A DNA stretch of 64,000 bases from Streptomyces sp. NBC_00289 (GTDB lineage Bacteria > Actinomycetota > Actinomycetes > Streptomycetales > Streptomycetaceae). The DNA is taken from contig NZ_CP108046.1 in assembly GCF_041435115.1 (NCBI RefSeq), positions 4,898,001 to 4,962,000 on the forward strand, in the 5' to 3' direction. Positions 8,990 through 17,721 of this stretch are shown here, one piece after another. The notes beneath the pieces were generated by a model. It was given only the letters and a program-made list of their open reading frames with translations, had not been told where the DNA came from and did no database searches. The stretch's first letter is position 1, and every line of letters starts with the position of its first letter. A program made the position numbers and the translations under genes.

Positions 8990-9266
8990 GCCAGTTGGAC
9001 ACGTTTACCCCCGTCAGGGTTGTACGCGCGGCGCGTCACGTTTGCGCCGAACGGTTCGCCGTACCGTCCGGGCCGCCGCGTGCTCCACGGCGTGGCTGGT
9101 CGTCCGGTGCATGACACGGCCGCTCGTCTCGCTTCAGGCAGCACGACCGACAGTGCGTGAAACGCCCTCATGCCCTACCCGCTCTTCCCCTGTGTCCTGA
9201 ATGGCCGGAGCGTCCCCACGCTCCTTGAAGCATCCCCGCGCCCACTGAAGGACGTCCGCAAAGACG

Positions 9267-9302
9267 CTCCCCGCCCTTCGCACGGTTGCGGAGAGCGGGG
9301 AG
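9267..9302. terminator. Stem-loop CTCCCCGC/GCGGGGAG
   Basis: An 8-bp perfect stem (9267-9274 with 9295-9302) with a 20-nt loop lies in the 495-nt gap between asd's 3' end and the sigma gene's 5' end. Orientation fits termination of asd transcripts. Otherwise the gap 8990-9484 holds only the sigma promoter region, and I see no gene in it. Confidence 0.4.
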
Positions 9303-9484
9303 GCAAATCCTCTGACGTCAAGGCGGCCCGGAGCAAGTGGTCCGGACCAACCCGGATCACCGCTTCACAAGGATCCTACAAACCGACCGGCTTCCGGCCA
9401 GGAGATTTCCGGCGGTAACACGTTTCCGCAACAAGTGCGTCGGCCCACATCACAGACCGTCACGCGCCCCACACGCGTCGCCCC

Positions 9485-10555
9485 TCACGACAGCTCGGCC
9501 GCGACCAGTTCCGCGATCTGCGCGGTGTTGAGAGCGGCCCCCTTGCGCAGGTTGTCGCCGCAAACGAAGAGTTCCAGGGCGGTGGGGTCGTCGAGCGCCC
9601 GTCGTACCCGGCCCACCCAGGTCGGGTCGGTGCCCACCACGTCGGCGGGCGTGGGGAACTCCCCGGCGGCCGGGTTGTCGAACAGGACGACACCGGGAGC
9701 CGTGGCCAGGATCTCCCGCGCCTTGCCGACGGTGACCTCGCCCTCGAAGCGGGCGTGCACGGTCAGCGAATGCGTGGTGATCACCGGCACGCGCACACAG
9801 GTCACCGCGACCGGCAGCCTGGCCAGTCCGAGGATCTTGCGGGTCTCGTCCCGCACCTTCATCTCCTCCGACGACCAGCCGTCCTCGCGCAGCGATCCGG
9901 CCCACGGTACGACGTTGAGGGCGACCGGCTCCGGGAAGGGCCCGGTGTTGTCCCCCACGGCCCGCCGTACGTCACCGGGGTGGGTCCCGAGCTCCGTGCC
10001 GGCGACCAGGGCGAGCTGCTGCCGCAGCGTCTCGACGCCGGCCCGGCCCGCGCCGCTGACCGCCTGGTAGGAGGAGACGACCAGTTCACGCAGCCCGAAC
10101 TCGGCGTGCAGCGCGCCGAGGGCCACGATCATGGAGAGGGTCGTGCAGTTGGGGTTGGCGATGATCCCGCGCGGGCGCTGCCGCGCCGCGTGCGGGTTGA
10201 CCTCGGGGACGACCAGGGGCACGTCCGACTCCATCCGGAAGGCGCCCGAATTGTCCACGACCACCGCGCCCTTGGCGGCGGCGACCGGCGCCCACCGGAG
10301 GGCGACCTCGTCGGGTACGTCGAACATGGCGACGTCGACCCCGTCCAAGGCCCCCTCGGTGAGGGCCACGACCTCGACCTGTTCACCGCGCACGGCCAGC
10401 TTGCGGCCGGCCGAGCGCGGTGAGGCGATCAGTCGGATCTCGCCCCAGATGTCCGCGTGCTGGGACAGGATCTGGCGCATGACCGTGCCGACGGCTCCGG
10501 TCGCTCCCACGACCGCGAGCGTCGGTCGCCCGCTCCGCGGTCCTGACGGGGACAT
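9485..10555 (-). CDS. asd: Aspartate-semialdehyde dehydrogenase
   Basis: 356 residues, NADPH-dependent. It converts aspartyl phosphate to aspartate semialdehyde on the way to lysine/diaminopimelate, threonine and methionine. The nucleotide-binding loop GATGAVG is at about 17-23, the catalytic Cys137 sits in NPNCTT, and the substrate region has the SYQAVSGAG motif near 183. The start codon overlaps the stop of ask by one base (TGATG), so the two pathway enzymes are coupled. The family identification is secure; the exact paralogue (asd1 or asd2) is not. Confidence 0.95.
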   Translation of the reverse strand: MSPSGPRSGRPTLAVVGATGAVGTVMRQILSQHADIWGEIRLIASPRSAGRKLAVRGEQVEVVALTEGALDGVDVAMFDVPDEVALRWAPVAAAKGAVVVDNSGAFRMESDVPLVVPEVNPHAARQRPRGIIANPNCTTLSMIVALGALHAEFGLRELVVSSYQAVSGAGRAGVETLRQQLALVAGTELGTHPGDVRRAVGDNTGPFPEPVALNVVPWAGSLREDGWSSEEMKVRDETRKILGLARLPVAVTCVRVPVITTHSLTVHARFEGEVTVGKAREILATAPGVVLFDNPAAGEFPTPADVVGTDPTWVGRVRRALDDPTALELFVCGDNLRKGAALNTAQIAELVAAELS

Positions 10556-11829
10556 CAGCGGCCCGTGCCCCCGTAGACGACGGCCTCGTCGCTGTCGGAG
10601 TCGAGCCCGAAGGCGGTGTGCACGGCGCGCACGGCCTCGTTCACGTCGTCGGCGCGGGTGACCACGGAGATACGGATCTCGGACGTCGAGATCAGCTCGA
10701 TGTTGACCCCGGCCTCGCTGAGCGCCTCGAAGAAGCCGGCCGTGACGCCCGGGTTGGTCTTCATGCCGGCGCCGACCAGCGAGATCTTGCCGATCTGGTC
10801 GTCGTAGCGCAAGGAGTCGAAGCCGATCTTCTCCTTCGCCTTCTCCAGCGCGTCGATGGCCTTGCGGCCCTCGGTCTTGGGGAGGGTGAACGAGATGTCC
10901 GTCAGACCGGTGGAGGCGGCGGACACGTTCTGCACGACCATGTCGATGTTGATCTCGGCATCGGCGATGGCGCGGAAGATGACGGCGGCCTCGCCCGGCT
11001 TGTCCGGGACACCGACGACCGTGACCTTGGCCTCGGAGGTGTCGTGCGCGACACCGGAGATGATGGCCTGCTCCACCTTCTGGTCCCCTTGCTTCGGCTC
11101 GTTGCTGACCCAGGTGCCCTGAAGTCCGCTGAAGGACGAGCGCACGTGGATCGGGATGTTGTAGCGGCGGGCGTACTCCACACAGCGGTGGAGCAGCACC
11201 TTGGAGCCGGAGGCGGCGAGCTCCAGCATGTCCTCGAAGGCGATCCAGTCGATCTTCTTCGCCTTCTTCACCACACGCGGGTCGGCGGTGAACACGCCGT
11301 CGACGTCGGTGTAGATCTCGCAGACCTCGGCGTCCAGCGCCGCGGCGAGCGCGACGGCGGTGGTGTCCGACCCACCGCGCCCCAGTGTGGTGATGTCCTT
11401 CTTGTCCTGCGAGACGCCCTGGAATCCGGCGACGATGGCGATGTTGCCCTCGTCCAGCGCCGTGCGGATCCGGCCCGGCGTGACGTCGATGATCCGGGCT
11501 TTGTTGTGGACCGAGTCGGTGATGACGCCTGCCTGGCTGCCGGTGAACGACTGGGCGCTGTGGCCCAGGTTCTTGATCGCCATCGCCAGCAGGGCCATGG
11601 AGATCCGCTCACCCGCGGTCAGCAGCATGTCGAACTCCCGGCCGCTGGGCATCGGCGACACCTGCTCGGCGAGATCGATCAGCTCGTCCGTCGTGTCGCC
11701 CATCGCGGAAACGACGACGACCACCTGGTGGCCGTTCTTCTTCGCTTCCACGATCCGCTTGGCGACGCGCTTGATGCCCTCGGCATCGGCTACGGAGGAG
11801 CCTCCGTACTTCTGCACGACAAGGCCCAC
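10555..11829 (-). CDS. ask: Aspartate kinase (ACT-regulated)
   Basis: 424 residues; phosphorylates aspartate as the first step of the aspartate family pathway. It opens with the kinase signature VQKYGGSSV, has the GRGGSD loop near 150-154, and ends with two ACT domains (from about 265) that bind lysine/threonine. I chose GTG 11829 because GAGGAG lies 7 nt upstream; the frame continues to 11871 without a ribosome site. An internal GTG at 11076, preceded by AAGGGGA, could start a separate beta subunit of 173 residues, as established for Corynebacterium lysC. It is co-transcribed with asd. Confidence 0.95.
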   Translation of the reverse strand: MGLVVQKYGGSSVADAEGIKRVAKRIVEAKKNGHQVVVVVSAMGDTTDELIDLAEQVSPMPSGREFDMLLTAGERISMALLAMAIKNLGHSAQSFTGSQAGVITDSVHNKARIIDVTPGRIRTALDEGNIAIVAGFQGVSQDKKDITTLGRGGSDTTAVALAAALDAEVCEIYTDVDGVFTADPRVVKKAKKIDWIAFEDMLELAASGSKVLLHRCVEYARRYNIPIHVRSSFSGLQGTWVSNEPKQGDQKVEQAIISGVAHDTSEAKVTVVGVPDKPGEAAVIFRAIADAEINIDMVVQNVSAASTGLTDISFTLPKTEGRKAIDALEKAKEKIGFDSLRYDDQIGKISLVGAGMKTNPGVTAGFFEALSEAGVNIELISTSEIRISVVTRADDVNEAVRAVHTAFGLDSDSDEAVVYGGTGR

Positions 11830-12086
11830 GTGCGCTCCTCGCTTGGTCCGTCTCTTCCCGCACATACGCATATGTACTGCGGTCGGCTCAGTCTATCGAG
11901 CGCCCCGTTTTCACCTCCGCGGTATCGCATGGTGAGACTCCGGCGCCCGAAGGACCAGGACAGAACATGCCCGCGGGGTGGGACGCCACTCGAAAAGTGC
12001 CACGGGTCACAGGCCCGGGGGCGCGGTGATCGAACAACGGGCGGCGGAGGGGACCGCGCGACGGCTGTGAATTAAGTTTCAAGCAC

Positions 12087-12092
12087 TAGGGT
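12087..12092 (+). promoter_or_regulatory. -10 box TAGGGT, leaderless response-regulator start
   Basis: TAGGGT ends 6 nt before the GTG at 12099. No Shine-Dalgarno is present, so the mRNA probably starts at the codon. TGTGAA at 12066-12071 is a possible but closely spaced -35. The divergent ask promoter must lie in the remaining 11830-12060 region. Confidence 0.6.
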
Positions 12093-12098
12093 GCGCCT

Positions 12099-12800
12099 GT
12101 GCGCGTACTCCTGGTGGAAGACGATGAGCCGGTCGCCGAGTCGCTGCGGCGCGGCCTGAACCGCTACGGCTTCGAGGTCGACTGGGTCACCACCGGCGCG
12201 GCCGCGCTGGCCCACCGCGAACCGTACGAGGTCGTCCTCCTGGACCTCGGTCTGCCCGACACCGACGGCCTCGACGTCTGCAAGGCGCTGCGCGGGCGCG
12301 GTGACGTGCCGATCATCGTGATCAGCGCGCGCAGCGACGAGACGGACCGGGTGGTCGGCCTGGAGCTCGGCGCGGACGACTACGTGTCCAAGCCGTTCGG
12401 CGTGCGCGAGGTCATCGCACGAATACGGGCGGTGATGCGGCGCGTCCAGCCGCGTACGTCTCCCGGTGCCCCCGACAACGGCCCGGACCGCTACGGCGCC
12501 CGCCTGACCCTCGACCGCAGGGCGGCCCGCGTCCGACTGGACGGCGACGAGGTGGCCCTGGCCCCCAAGGAGTACGACCTGCTGGCCTTCCTCACCGAGG
12601 AGCCCGGCGCGCTGATGTCGCGCGAGCAGATCATGGAGGCGGTCTGGGACGCGAACTGGTTCGGGCCGACGAAGACACTCGACGTGCATGTGGCCGCGCT
12701 GCGCCGGAAACTGGCCGGCGCGATCACCATCGACGCCGTACGGGGAGTGGGGTTCCGTCTGGAGATCGACCCCCCGCCGGGAGCCGGGCCGACGCCATGA
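12099..12800 (+). CDS. OmpR/PhoB-family response regulator
   Basis: 233 residues. The receiver domain (1-120) has the acidic pocket EDD at 7-9, phosphoacceptor Asp49 in LLDLGLPD, and the conserved Lys in YVSKPFG near 93. The winged-helix DNA-binding domain occupies about 130-225 (LDVHVAALRRKL recognition region). It is followed by its histidine kinase with an ATGA overlap, so it is half of a two-component system. The stimulus is unknown. Confidence 0.93.
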   Translation: MRVLLVEDDEPVAESLRRGLNRYGFEVDWVTTGAAALAHREPYEVVLLDLGLPDTDGLDVCKALRGRGDVPIIVISARSDETDRVVGLELGADDYVSKPFGVREVIARIRAVMRRVQPRTSPGAPDNGPDRYGARLTLDRRAARVRLDGDEVALAPKEYDLLAFLTEEPGALMSREQIMEAVWDANWFGPTKTLDVHVAALRRKLAGAITIDAVRGVGFRLEIDPPPGAGPTP

Positions 12801-14098
12801 TCCGGCAGCTGATCGTCAGTTACGTCCTGCTGGTCGCCGTCGCGCTGGCCGCCTTCACCGTGCCGGTGGCGTTCACGCTCACCGCCCAACTGCGCGGGGA
12901 CACCGAGCAGTCGGTGCGGCGCGAGGCCACCACGATGGCGCTGCTGCTGGGCCACGGCGACCCGGCCTCGCGGGCCGCGCTGGACCGGATGACCGAGGCG
13001 TACGCGGCCGAGACACCCGGCAGAGCCGACGTCCTGCCCGCCTCCGGGGCCACCGTGTCGACGCACTGGGGTGGCGAGTCCCTCCAGGTCACCGCGCCGG
13101 CCAGGCGGGACGGCCGGGTCGTGGGCGCGGTCCGGATCACGTATCCGACGAAGGAGCTGACCAAGCGCCTGTGGCGGATCTGGGGCTTCCGGGCGTTCCT
13201 CGCGTTCGGTGTCCTGGCCGTGGCCGCCGGCATCGGCGCGGTGGTCGCCCGCCGGCTCACCCGGCCGCTGCGCCAACTCAACGACATGGCGAGCAGGTTC
13301 AGCGACGGAGACCTGACCGCGCGCTCACCGGTGACGGGCCCGCACGAGACGCAGACCCTGGCGCGCACCCTCAACCAGGCGGGCGAACGCCTCGACACCC
13401 TGATCGCCTCCCAGCGCATCTTCGTCGCGGACGCCTCCCACCAACTCCGCACCCCGCTCACGGCGTTGCGGCTCTCACTGGACAACATCGCGGACGGGGT
13501 CGACGACGACGTCGTACGGGAGGACGTGGAGCAGGCGACCGCCGAGGTGGTCCGGATGAGCCGGCTGGTCAACGGGCTGCTGGTGCTGGCGCGGGCCGAG
13601 GCGAAGGTGACCGCCGCGGAGCCGCTGCCCCTCGCGGACATCGTGCGGGAACGTCTGTCGGTGTGGAGGCCGGCCGCCGACGAGCGCGGTGTCACCATCG
13701 CGCTCGGGGGGAGTGACGCCGACGGCCGGCCGCTCGTGCTGGCCAGTCCCGGTCATCTGGACCAGGTCCTGGACAACGTGCTCTCCAACGCCCTGGAGGT
13801 GTCGCCGGACGGCGGCACCATCACGGTCCGGATCGAGACCAGGGGCGACGAGGTGGTGCTGTCCCTGCTGGACGAGGGGCCCGGCATGTCCGACGCCGAG
13901 AAGTCCCGCGCCTTCGACCGCTTCTGGCGCGGCCAGGGCCTGACCGGGCGCTCCGGCTCGGGCCTGGGCCTCGCCGTGGTCAGACAACTGCTGTCGGACG
14001 ACGGCGGATCCGTCGCCCTGCGGGACGCGCCCGGCGGCCGGACCGGGCTGTGCGTGGAGATCCGCCTGCGGGCGGCGGCACAGCGGGCCGGCGGCTGA
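12797..14098 (+). CDS. Membrane sensor histidine kinase
   Basis: 433 residues. TM helix at about 8-28, an extracytoplasmic sensor of about 100 residues, second TM near 131-151, HAMP domain to about 205, dimerisation/phosphoacceptor box with His215 in DASHQLRTPL, and an HATPase domain whose N box (NVLSNALEVS), DEGPG and GSGLGL motifs are all visible. It partners with the response regulator encoded just before it. The sensor shows no recognisable domain, so the signal is unknown. Confidence 0.93.
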   Translation: MIRQLIVSYVLLVAVALAAFTVPVAFTLTAQLRGDTEQSVRREATTMALLLGHGDPASRAALDRMTEAYAAETPGRADVLPASGATVSTHWGGESLQVTAPARRDGRVVGAVRITYPTKELTKRLWRIWGFRAFLAFGVLAVAAGIGAVVARRLTRPLRQLNDMASRFSDGDLTARSPVTGPHETQTLARTLNQAGERLDTLIASQRIFVADASHQLRTPLTALRLSLDNIADGVDDDVVREDVEQATAEVVRMSRLVNGLLVLARAEAKVTAAEPLPLADIVRERLSVWRPAADERGVTIALGGSDADGRPLVLASPGHLDQVLDNVLSNALEVSPDGGTITVRIETRGDEVVLSLLDEGPGMSDAEKSRAFDRFWRGQGLTGRSGSGLGLAVVRQLLSDDGGSVALRDAPGGRTGLCVEIRLRAAAQRAGG

Positions 14099-14126
14099 AC
14101 CGGCGGGACACCGGCCGGGATCAGCC
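14093..14126. terminator. Convergent stem-loop overlapping both stop codons
   Basis: GGCTGA at 14093-14098 pairs with TCAGCC at 14121-14126, with an inner CCGGC/GCCGG stem. The arms include the stop codons of the histidine kinase and of the convergent SnoaL-like gene, so one hairpin may serve both transcripts. Confidence 0.45.
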
Positions 14127-14633
14127 CTCGGGCATCGCCGAGGAGTGGTGGTTGACGATCAGCCACTCGCCGCCGCGCTTCTCGTACTCGTACGTGTAGC
14201 GGGCCTTGACGAGACGCTTCGCGCCCGTGTCCGGGTCGGTCAGGGTGAACTCGTAGACGCCCGTGTCGATCGCGGAGTTGCCGTCGAGGACGTTGACGAC
14301 CGTCTGGATCTTCCTGCCGGCCGGCTTGTTCACCAGGAAGTGCTCGAAGTAGTCGACGATCCCGCCATGGTCGGTGCGGACCCTGTTGGAGACCGTGGGC
14401 AGCAGGACCGCGTCGTCGGCGTACCGGTCCGCGACCGTCTCCGCGTCACCCGTCCGCAGAGCGGCGTTCCAGCCGTCGAACAGGCCGGCGATCCGCGCCT
14501 TGGTGGTCTTCGGTACGGACCTCGGGGCGGACTCGGAACCGGCCGAGCTGACACCGACGGCGAGGGAGCCGACGGCGACGAGGGCGGTGGCGGTGACGAC
14601 GGCTGCGCGCTTGGTTATGGACCGACGGGTCAT
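14121..14633 (-). CDS. Secreted SnoaL/NTF2-like (SgcJ/EcaC family) protein
   Basis: 170 residues. A signal peptide (Arg-rich start, hydrophobic core, Ala-rich end near residue 32) precedes a single NTF2-like domain with FDGWNAALRTGDAETVADRYADD near its start and a C-terminal strand EYEKRGGEWLIVNHHSS. SgcJ/EcaC-type proteins bind small hydrophobic ligands or dimerise; activity cannot be assigned. ATG 14633 is chosen because GGAGAA lies 4 nt upstream, in preference to the adjacent GTG. The 14634-14871 gap shows no gene. Confidence 0.8.
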   Translation of the reverse strand: MTRRSITKRAAVVTATALVAVGSLAVGVSSAGSESAPRSVPKTTKARIAGLFDGWNAALRTGDAETVADRYADDAVLLPTVSNRVRTDHGGIVDYFEHFLVNKPAGRKIQTVVNVLDGNSAIDTGVYEFTLTDPDTGAKRLVKARYTYEYEKRGGEWLIVNHHSSAMPEG

Positions 14634-14871
14634 CACTTCTCCAGTGCGGTGGGGGAGGTGGTCTCACTCCGTCCGCGTTCTCCGCGGTGTGGAGTGACTC
14701 CAGACTCCCCTCGCCCTGGTCAGGGCCCGTACAACCGACGTACAGCGGACGTCCAGGACGCCCCCAACTCACGTACGGTCACCGCACTGTCACCGCGGGC
14801 GTACGGTCCCGGACGACGCTGACGCCGGCACCGAGCGAGACGATGCCCATGCCGACGGATCCGACGCGGGT

Positions 14872-15531
14872 CTACCGCACCGTACGGAGCCCGAGCGGGC
14901 CCGCGATCTCCTCCGCCATCACCTTGCCCGCTTCCGCCTCCAGGGCGTCGTCGATGATGTCCTGGTCGGTGTCCAGTCCGTCCAGCTCCTCCAGGGGCTG
15001 GTTCAGGCGGACGTGGGCGACCACGGACTGCAGCGCCCGCAGGGTCGCCGAGGCAGTCGAGCCCCAGTTGGAGAAGTAGGAGAACTGCCACCACCACAGC
15101 GCCTCGACGGTACGGCCCGAACGGTAGTGGGCCATGCCGTGGCGGAGGTCGGCCATGACGTCCGCGAGGTCGTCGGAGATCCGGGCCGGCACGGGGGCCT
15201 TGCGGGGCTCGTACGGGTCGAAGACCTCGGAGTAGACGTCGATGGGCTCCAGCAGGCGGGCCAGGTTCTCGCGGATCTCGTCCACGTCGGCCTCGGGACC
15301 CGGGTCGGGCTCGTACCGCTCGTCCGGCACGATGTCCTCGTGCGCGCCGAGACGGCCGCCGGCCAGGAGGAGCTGGGAGACCTCCAGGAGGAGGAAGGGG
15401 ACCGCCGAGTCCGGCTCGTCGCCCTTCGCGACCTCCGAGACGGCCACCAGGAAGCTCTCGACCTGGTCCGCGATCTGGACCACGAAGTCGTCGGGGTTCT
15501 GGCTGGTCACGTGCAGCGTGGCGTCAGACAT
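14872..15531 (-). CDS. DUF5063 domain-containing protein
   Basis: 219 residues, acidic and soluble, no signal or membrane segment. The conserved features of DUF5063 are visible: the [14 protein letters not shown] segment near residues 146-159 and an acidic C-terminus. Its start lies 8 nt inside the end of recR, so it is translated with the recR/ybaB group, as is usual in actinobacteria. No biochemical role is known; association with recombination is only positional. Confidence 0.85.
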   Translation of the reverse strand: MSDATLHVTSQNPDDFVVQIADQVESFLVAVSEVAKGDEPDSAVPFLLLEVSQLLLAGGRLGAHEDIVPDERYEPDPGPEADVDEIRENLARLLEPIDVYSEVFDPYEPRKAPVPARISDDLADVMADLRHGMAHYRSGRTVEALWWWQFSYFSNWGSTASATLRALQSVVAHVRLNQPLEELDGLDTDQDIIDDALEAEAGKVMAEEIAGPLGLRTVR

Positions 15532-16123
15532 CTAGGAGTCGTCTCCCCTCGAAGGCGCGCCCGAGGGTCACCTCGTCCGCGTATTCCAGGTCTCCGCCCA
15601 CCGGGAGGCCGCTGGCCAGGCGGGTGACCTTGAGGCCCATGGGCTTGATCATGCGGGCGAGGTACGTGGCCGTCGCCTCACCCTCGAGGTTCGGGTCGGT
15701 GGCGAGGATCAGCTCCGTGACCGCGCCGTCCGCGAGGCGGGCCAGCAGCTCCCTGATGCGCAGGTCGTCGGGGCCGACACCCTCGATCGGGCTGATCGCT
15801 CCGCCCAGCACGTGATACCGGCCGCGGAACTCACGGGTGCGCTCGACGGCGACCACGTCCTTCGGCTCCTCCACCACGCAGATCACCGAGGGGTCGCGGC
15901 GGCTGTCGCGGCAGATGTTGCACAGCTCCTCCTGCGCGACGTTGCCGCAGGTCGCGCAGAAGCGGACCTTCGCCTTCACCTCGAGCAGGGTCTGCGCCAG
16001 CCGGCGTACGTCCGTCGGCTCCGCCTGCAGGATGTGGAAGGCGATCCGCTGCGCGCTCTTGGGACCGACGCCGGGCAGCCGCCCCAGTTCGTCGATGAGG
16101 TCCTGAACCACGCCTTCGTACAC
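15524..16123 (-). CDS. recR: Recombination mediator RecR
   Basis: 199 residues, the normal length. Helix-hairpin-helix ([13 protein letters not shown]) at about 14-26, C4 zinc finger (CATCGN and LCNIC) near 57-71, and a Toprim domain with the EEPKD motif and [12 protein letters not shown]. With RecO it loads RecA on gapped DNA. It starts at GTG 16123 after an AGGAAGG site. It sits downstream of ybaB and overlaps the DUF5063 gene. Confidence 0.96.
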   Translation of the reverse strand: MYEGVVQDLIDELGRLPGVGPKSAQRIAFHILQAEPTDVRRLAQTLLEVKAKVRFCATCGNVAQEELCNICRDSRRDPSVICVVEEPKDVVAVERTREFRGRYHVLGGAISPIEGVGPDDLRIRELLARLADGAVTELILATDPNLEGEATATYLARMIKPMGLKVTRLASGLPVGGDLEYADEVTLGRAFEGRRLLDV

Positions 16124-16183
16124 GGACTGCCGTCCTTCCTGGGGGTTCCTTGCAGTACGTACGGTAGTTGGCCGAGGGCCCTG

Positions 16184-16525
16184 TTAGAAAGGCAGTCCCG
16201 GAATACCGCCGCCGCCGAGACCCTGGGCGAGCGGGCCCAGCTTCTGCTGCTGGAGGGTCTGCGCGTTCTCGTTGGCCGCCTGTACGGCCGCGACGATCAG
16301 GTCGGCGAGGGTGTCGGTGTCCTCCGGGTCCACCGCCTTCGGGTCGATCTTCAGGGCGCGGAGTTCTCCGGCACCGGTGACGGTGGCCCGCACCAGGCCG
16401 CCTCCCGCCTGCCCGTCGACCTCGGTCCGCGCCAGTTCCTCCTGCGCGTTCGCCAGGTCCTGCTGCATCTTCTGAGCCTGCTGGAGCAGCTGCTGCATGT
16501 TGGGCTGGCCACCACCGGGGATCAC
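16184..16525 (-). CDS. YbaB/EbfC family nucleoid-associated protein
   Basis: 113 residues. A Gln-rich amphipathic helix ([15 protein letters not shown]) is followed by the short three-stranded sheet with [18 protein letters not shown] and a C-terminal helix, which is the YbaB fold. The family forms dimers that bind DNA with low specificity and is usually encoded beside recR, as here. GTG 16525 is preceded by AGGAG at 7 nt, so I discard the longer frame. Confidence 0.92.
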   Translation of the reverse strand: MIPGGGQPNMQQLLQQAQKMQQDLANAQEELARTEVDGQAGGGLVRATVTGAGELRALKIDPKAVDPEDTDTLADLIVAAVQAANENAQTLQQQKLGPLAQGLGGGGIPGLPF

Positions 16526-16748
16526 GATCAGCTCCTGTTCTCGTACGGCTGTCCGGGCGGGTTTCCCGCCTGGATCGAGCCTACGTGGTCTGCGCAGCCG
16601 TCGCCCCAGCACTCTTTCGAGTGAGTCGATCTCGAGTCCTATACCTGATCAAGGCCCTCTTCCGGGCGGAAAAGCGATGAAACCGACGTCTTCGCCACCC
16701 ATTGGGCGGTAGGAAGGATCCGGCGCATCAGCATCAGGCGTCACGCAA

Positions 16749-16818
16749 CGTGATCGGTTGCGATCAGTGTCGTGGCCAGTGGCGGTCGTGATCGGTGTCG
16801 GTCGTGATCGGTGATCAG
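16749..16818. repeat. Short GTGATCGGT repeats upstream of the SLATT gene
   Basis: CGTGATCGGT occurs at 16749, 16787 and 16803, with related GATCAG pieces. The last two copies are spaced 16 bp (GTCGTGATCGGT each time). The segment lies between the divergent ybaB and SLATT genes and could carry operator sites; no factor is identified. Confidence 0.5.
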
Positions 16819-16831
16819 TAGGGAGTGCCGG

Positions 16832-17581
16832 GTGGGGCAGCCGGAGATGCGGCCCGAGGGTCCGCCTCAGGACGGGCGGGGCGAGGGCGCGGCGGGGCCG
16901 CGGCCGGGCGACCTGATGGGGCGGGCGTTCCCGCTCGGCGACTGGGGCGAGCCGGCCGAGCGGCTGGACGAGCTGTACCGGTGGGTGGAGTGCGGGGCGC
17001 TGGAGACGGCGGCCTGGTATCTCGCGGACCGGGTGGGGAAGCGGCGGAGCGCGCGGGTGCTGCGGGCGGGCGCGGCGGGGGGTGCCGTGGCCGGGGCCGC
17101 GCTGCCCCTGCTCGACCTGACCGGGGTCGTCGGCGGCGTCACGGCCTGGGGATATCTGGCCATGCTGCTCGGGGTGGCGTGTGTGGCCGGAGACCGGTTC
17201 TTCGGGTTCACGTCCGGGTGGATAAGGGACGTGGCCACCGCTCAGGCCGTGCAGCGCAGGCTTCAGGTGCTCCAGTTCGACTGGGCGTCGGAGAGCGTGC
17301 GCGAGGTGCTGGGTCCCACGGACGGCACGGCGGGCGACGCCGCCGAGCGGTGCCTGGCGGTGCTGCGGAGGTTCTCGGAGGACGTGACCGAGCTGGTGCG
17401 GGCGGAGACGGCGGACTGGATGGTCGAGTTCCGGACAGGGGCGGCGCCGATGGGCATCCAGTCGGCGGTGACGTCCGGCGGACGGCAGGACCCGGGGACC
17501 GTCAACGGACGGTTCCCGATGCCGGGATCCGCGCCCACCCGGCCGAACATGCCGAGGCAGCGGCCGCCGGAACCGCGGTGA
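16832..17581 (+). CDS. SLATT domain membrane protein
   Basis: About 249 residues. The N-terminal 45 residues are Gly/Pro-rich. A helix with WGEPAERLDELYRWVE and an AAWYLADR segment precede two closely spaced membrane helices (about 83-100 and 107-128), followed by a long amphipathic helix. This is the SLATT family arrangement, found in pore-forming or conflict-related systems. GTG 16832 has GGGAG 6 nt upstream. It stands alone and faces the Ser/Thr kinase gene tail to tail; no partner nuclease or NTPase is adjacent. Confidence 0.75.
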   Translation: MGQPEMRPEGPPQDGRGEGAAGPRPGDLMGRAFPLGDWGEPAERLDELYRWVECGALETAAWYLADRVGKRRSARVLRAGAAGGAVAGAALPLLDLTGVVGGVTAWGYLAMLLGVACVAGDRFFGFTSGWIRDVATAQAVQRRLQVLQFDWASESVREVLGPTDGTAGDAAERCLAVLRRFSEDVTELVRAETADWMVEFRTGAAPMGIQSAVTSGGRQDPGTVNGRFPMPGSAPTRPNMPRQRPPEPR

Positions 17582-17721
17582 GCCGGACCTGAGGTCCGTC
17601 GCTCAGCCATCCGCCGTGCCGCCGCCCGCCACTGCCCCGAGGCGGGAGCGTGGGGCCACCGCAGGGCACCGGGAGGGACGTGCCGGCCTGGTTCACCGCC
17701 TGGCCCCAGACCGTGGCCGCG

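Noticed and set aside
16749..16818. GTGATCGGT repeats as a replication-origin iteron array.
   Set aside because: Only three full copies, no DnaA boxes or replication gene nearby.
16832..17581. SLATT protein as part of an antiphage conflict system.
   Set aside because: No neighbouring nuclease, reverse transcriptase, CD-NTase or other effector or sensor gene; it stands alone among housekeeping genes.
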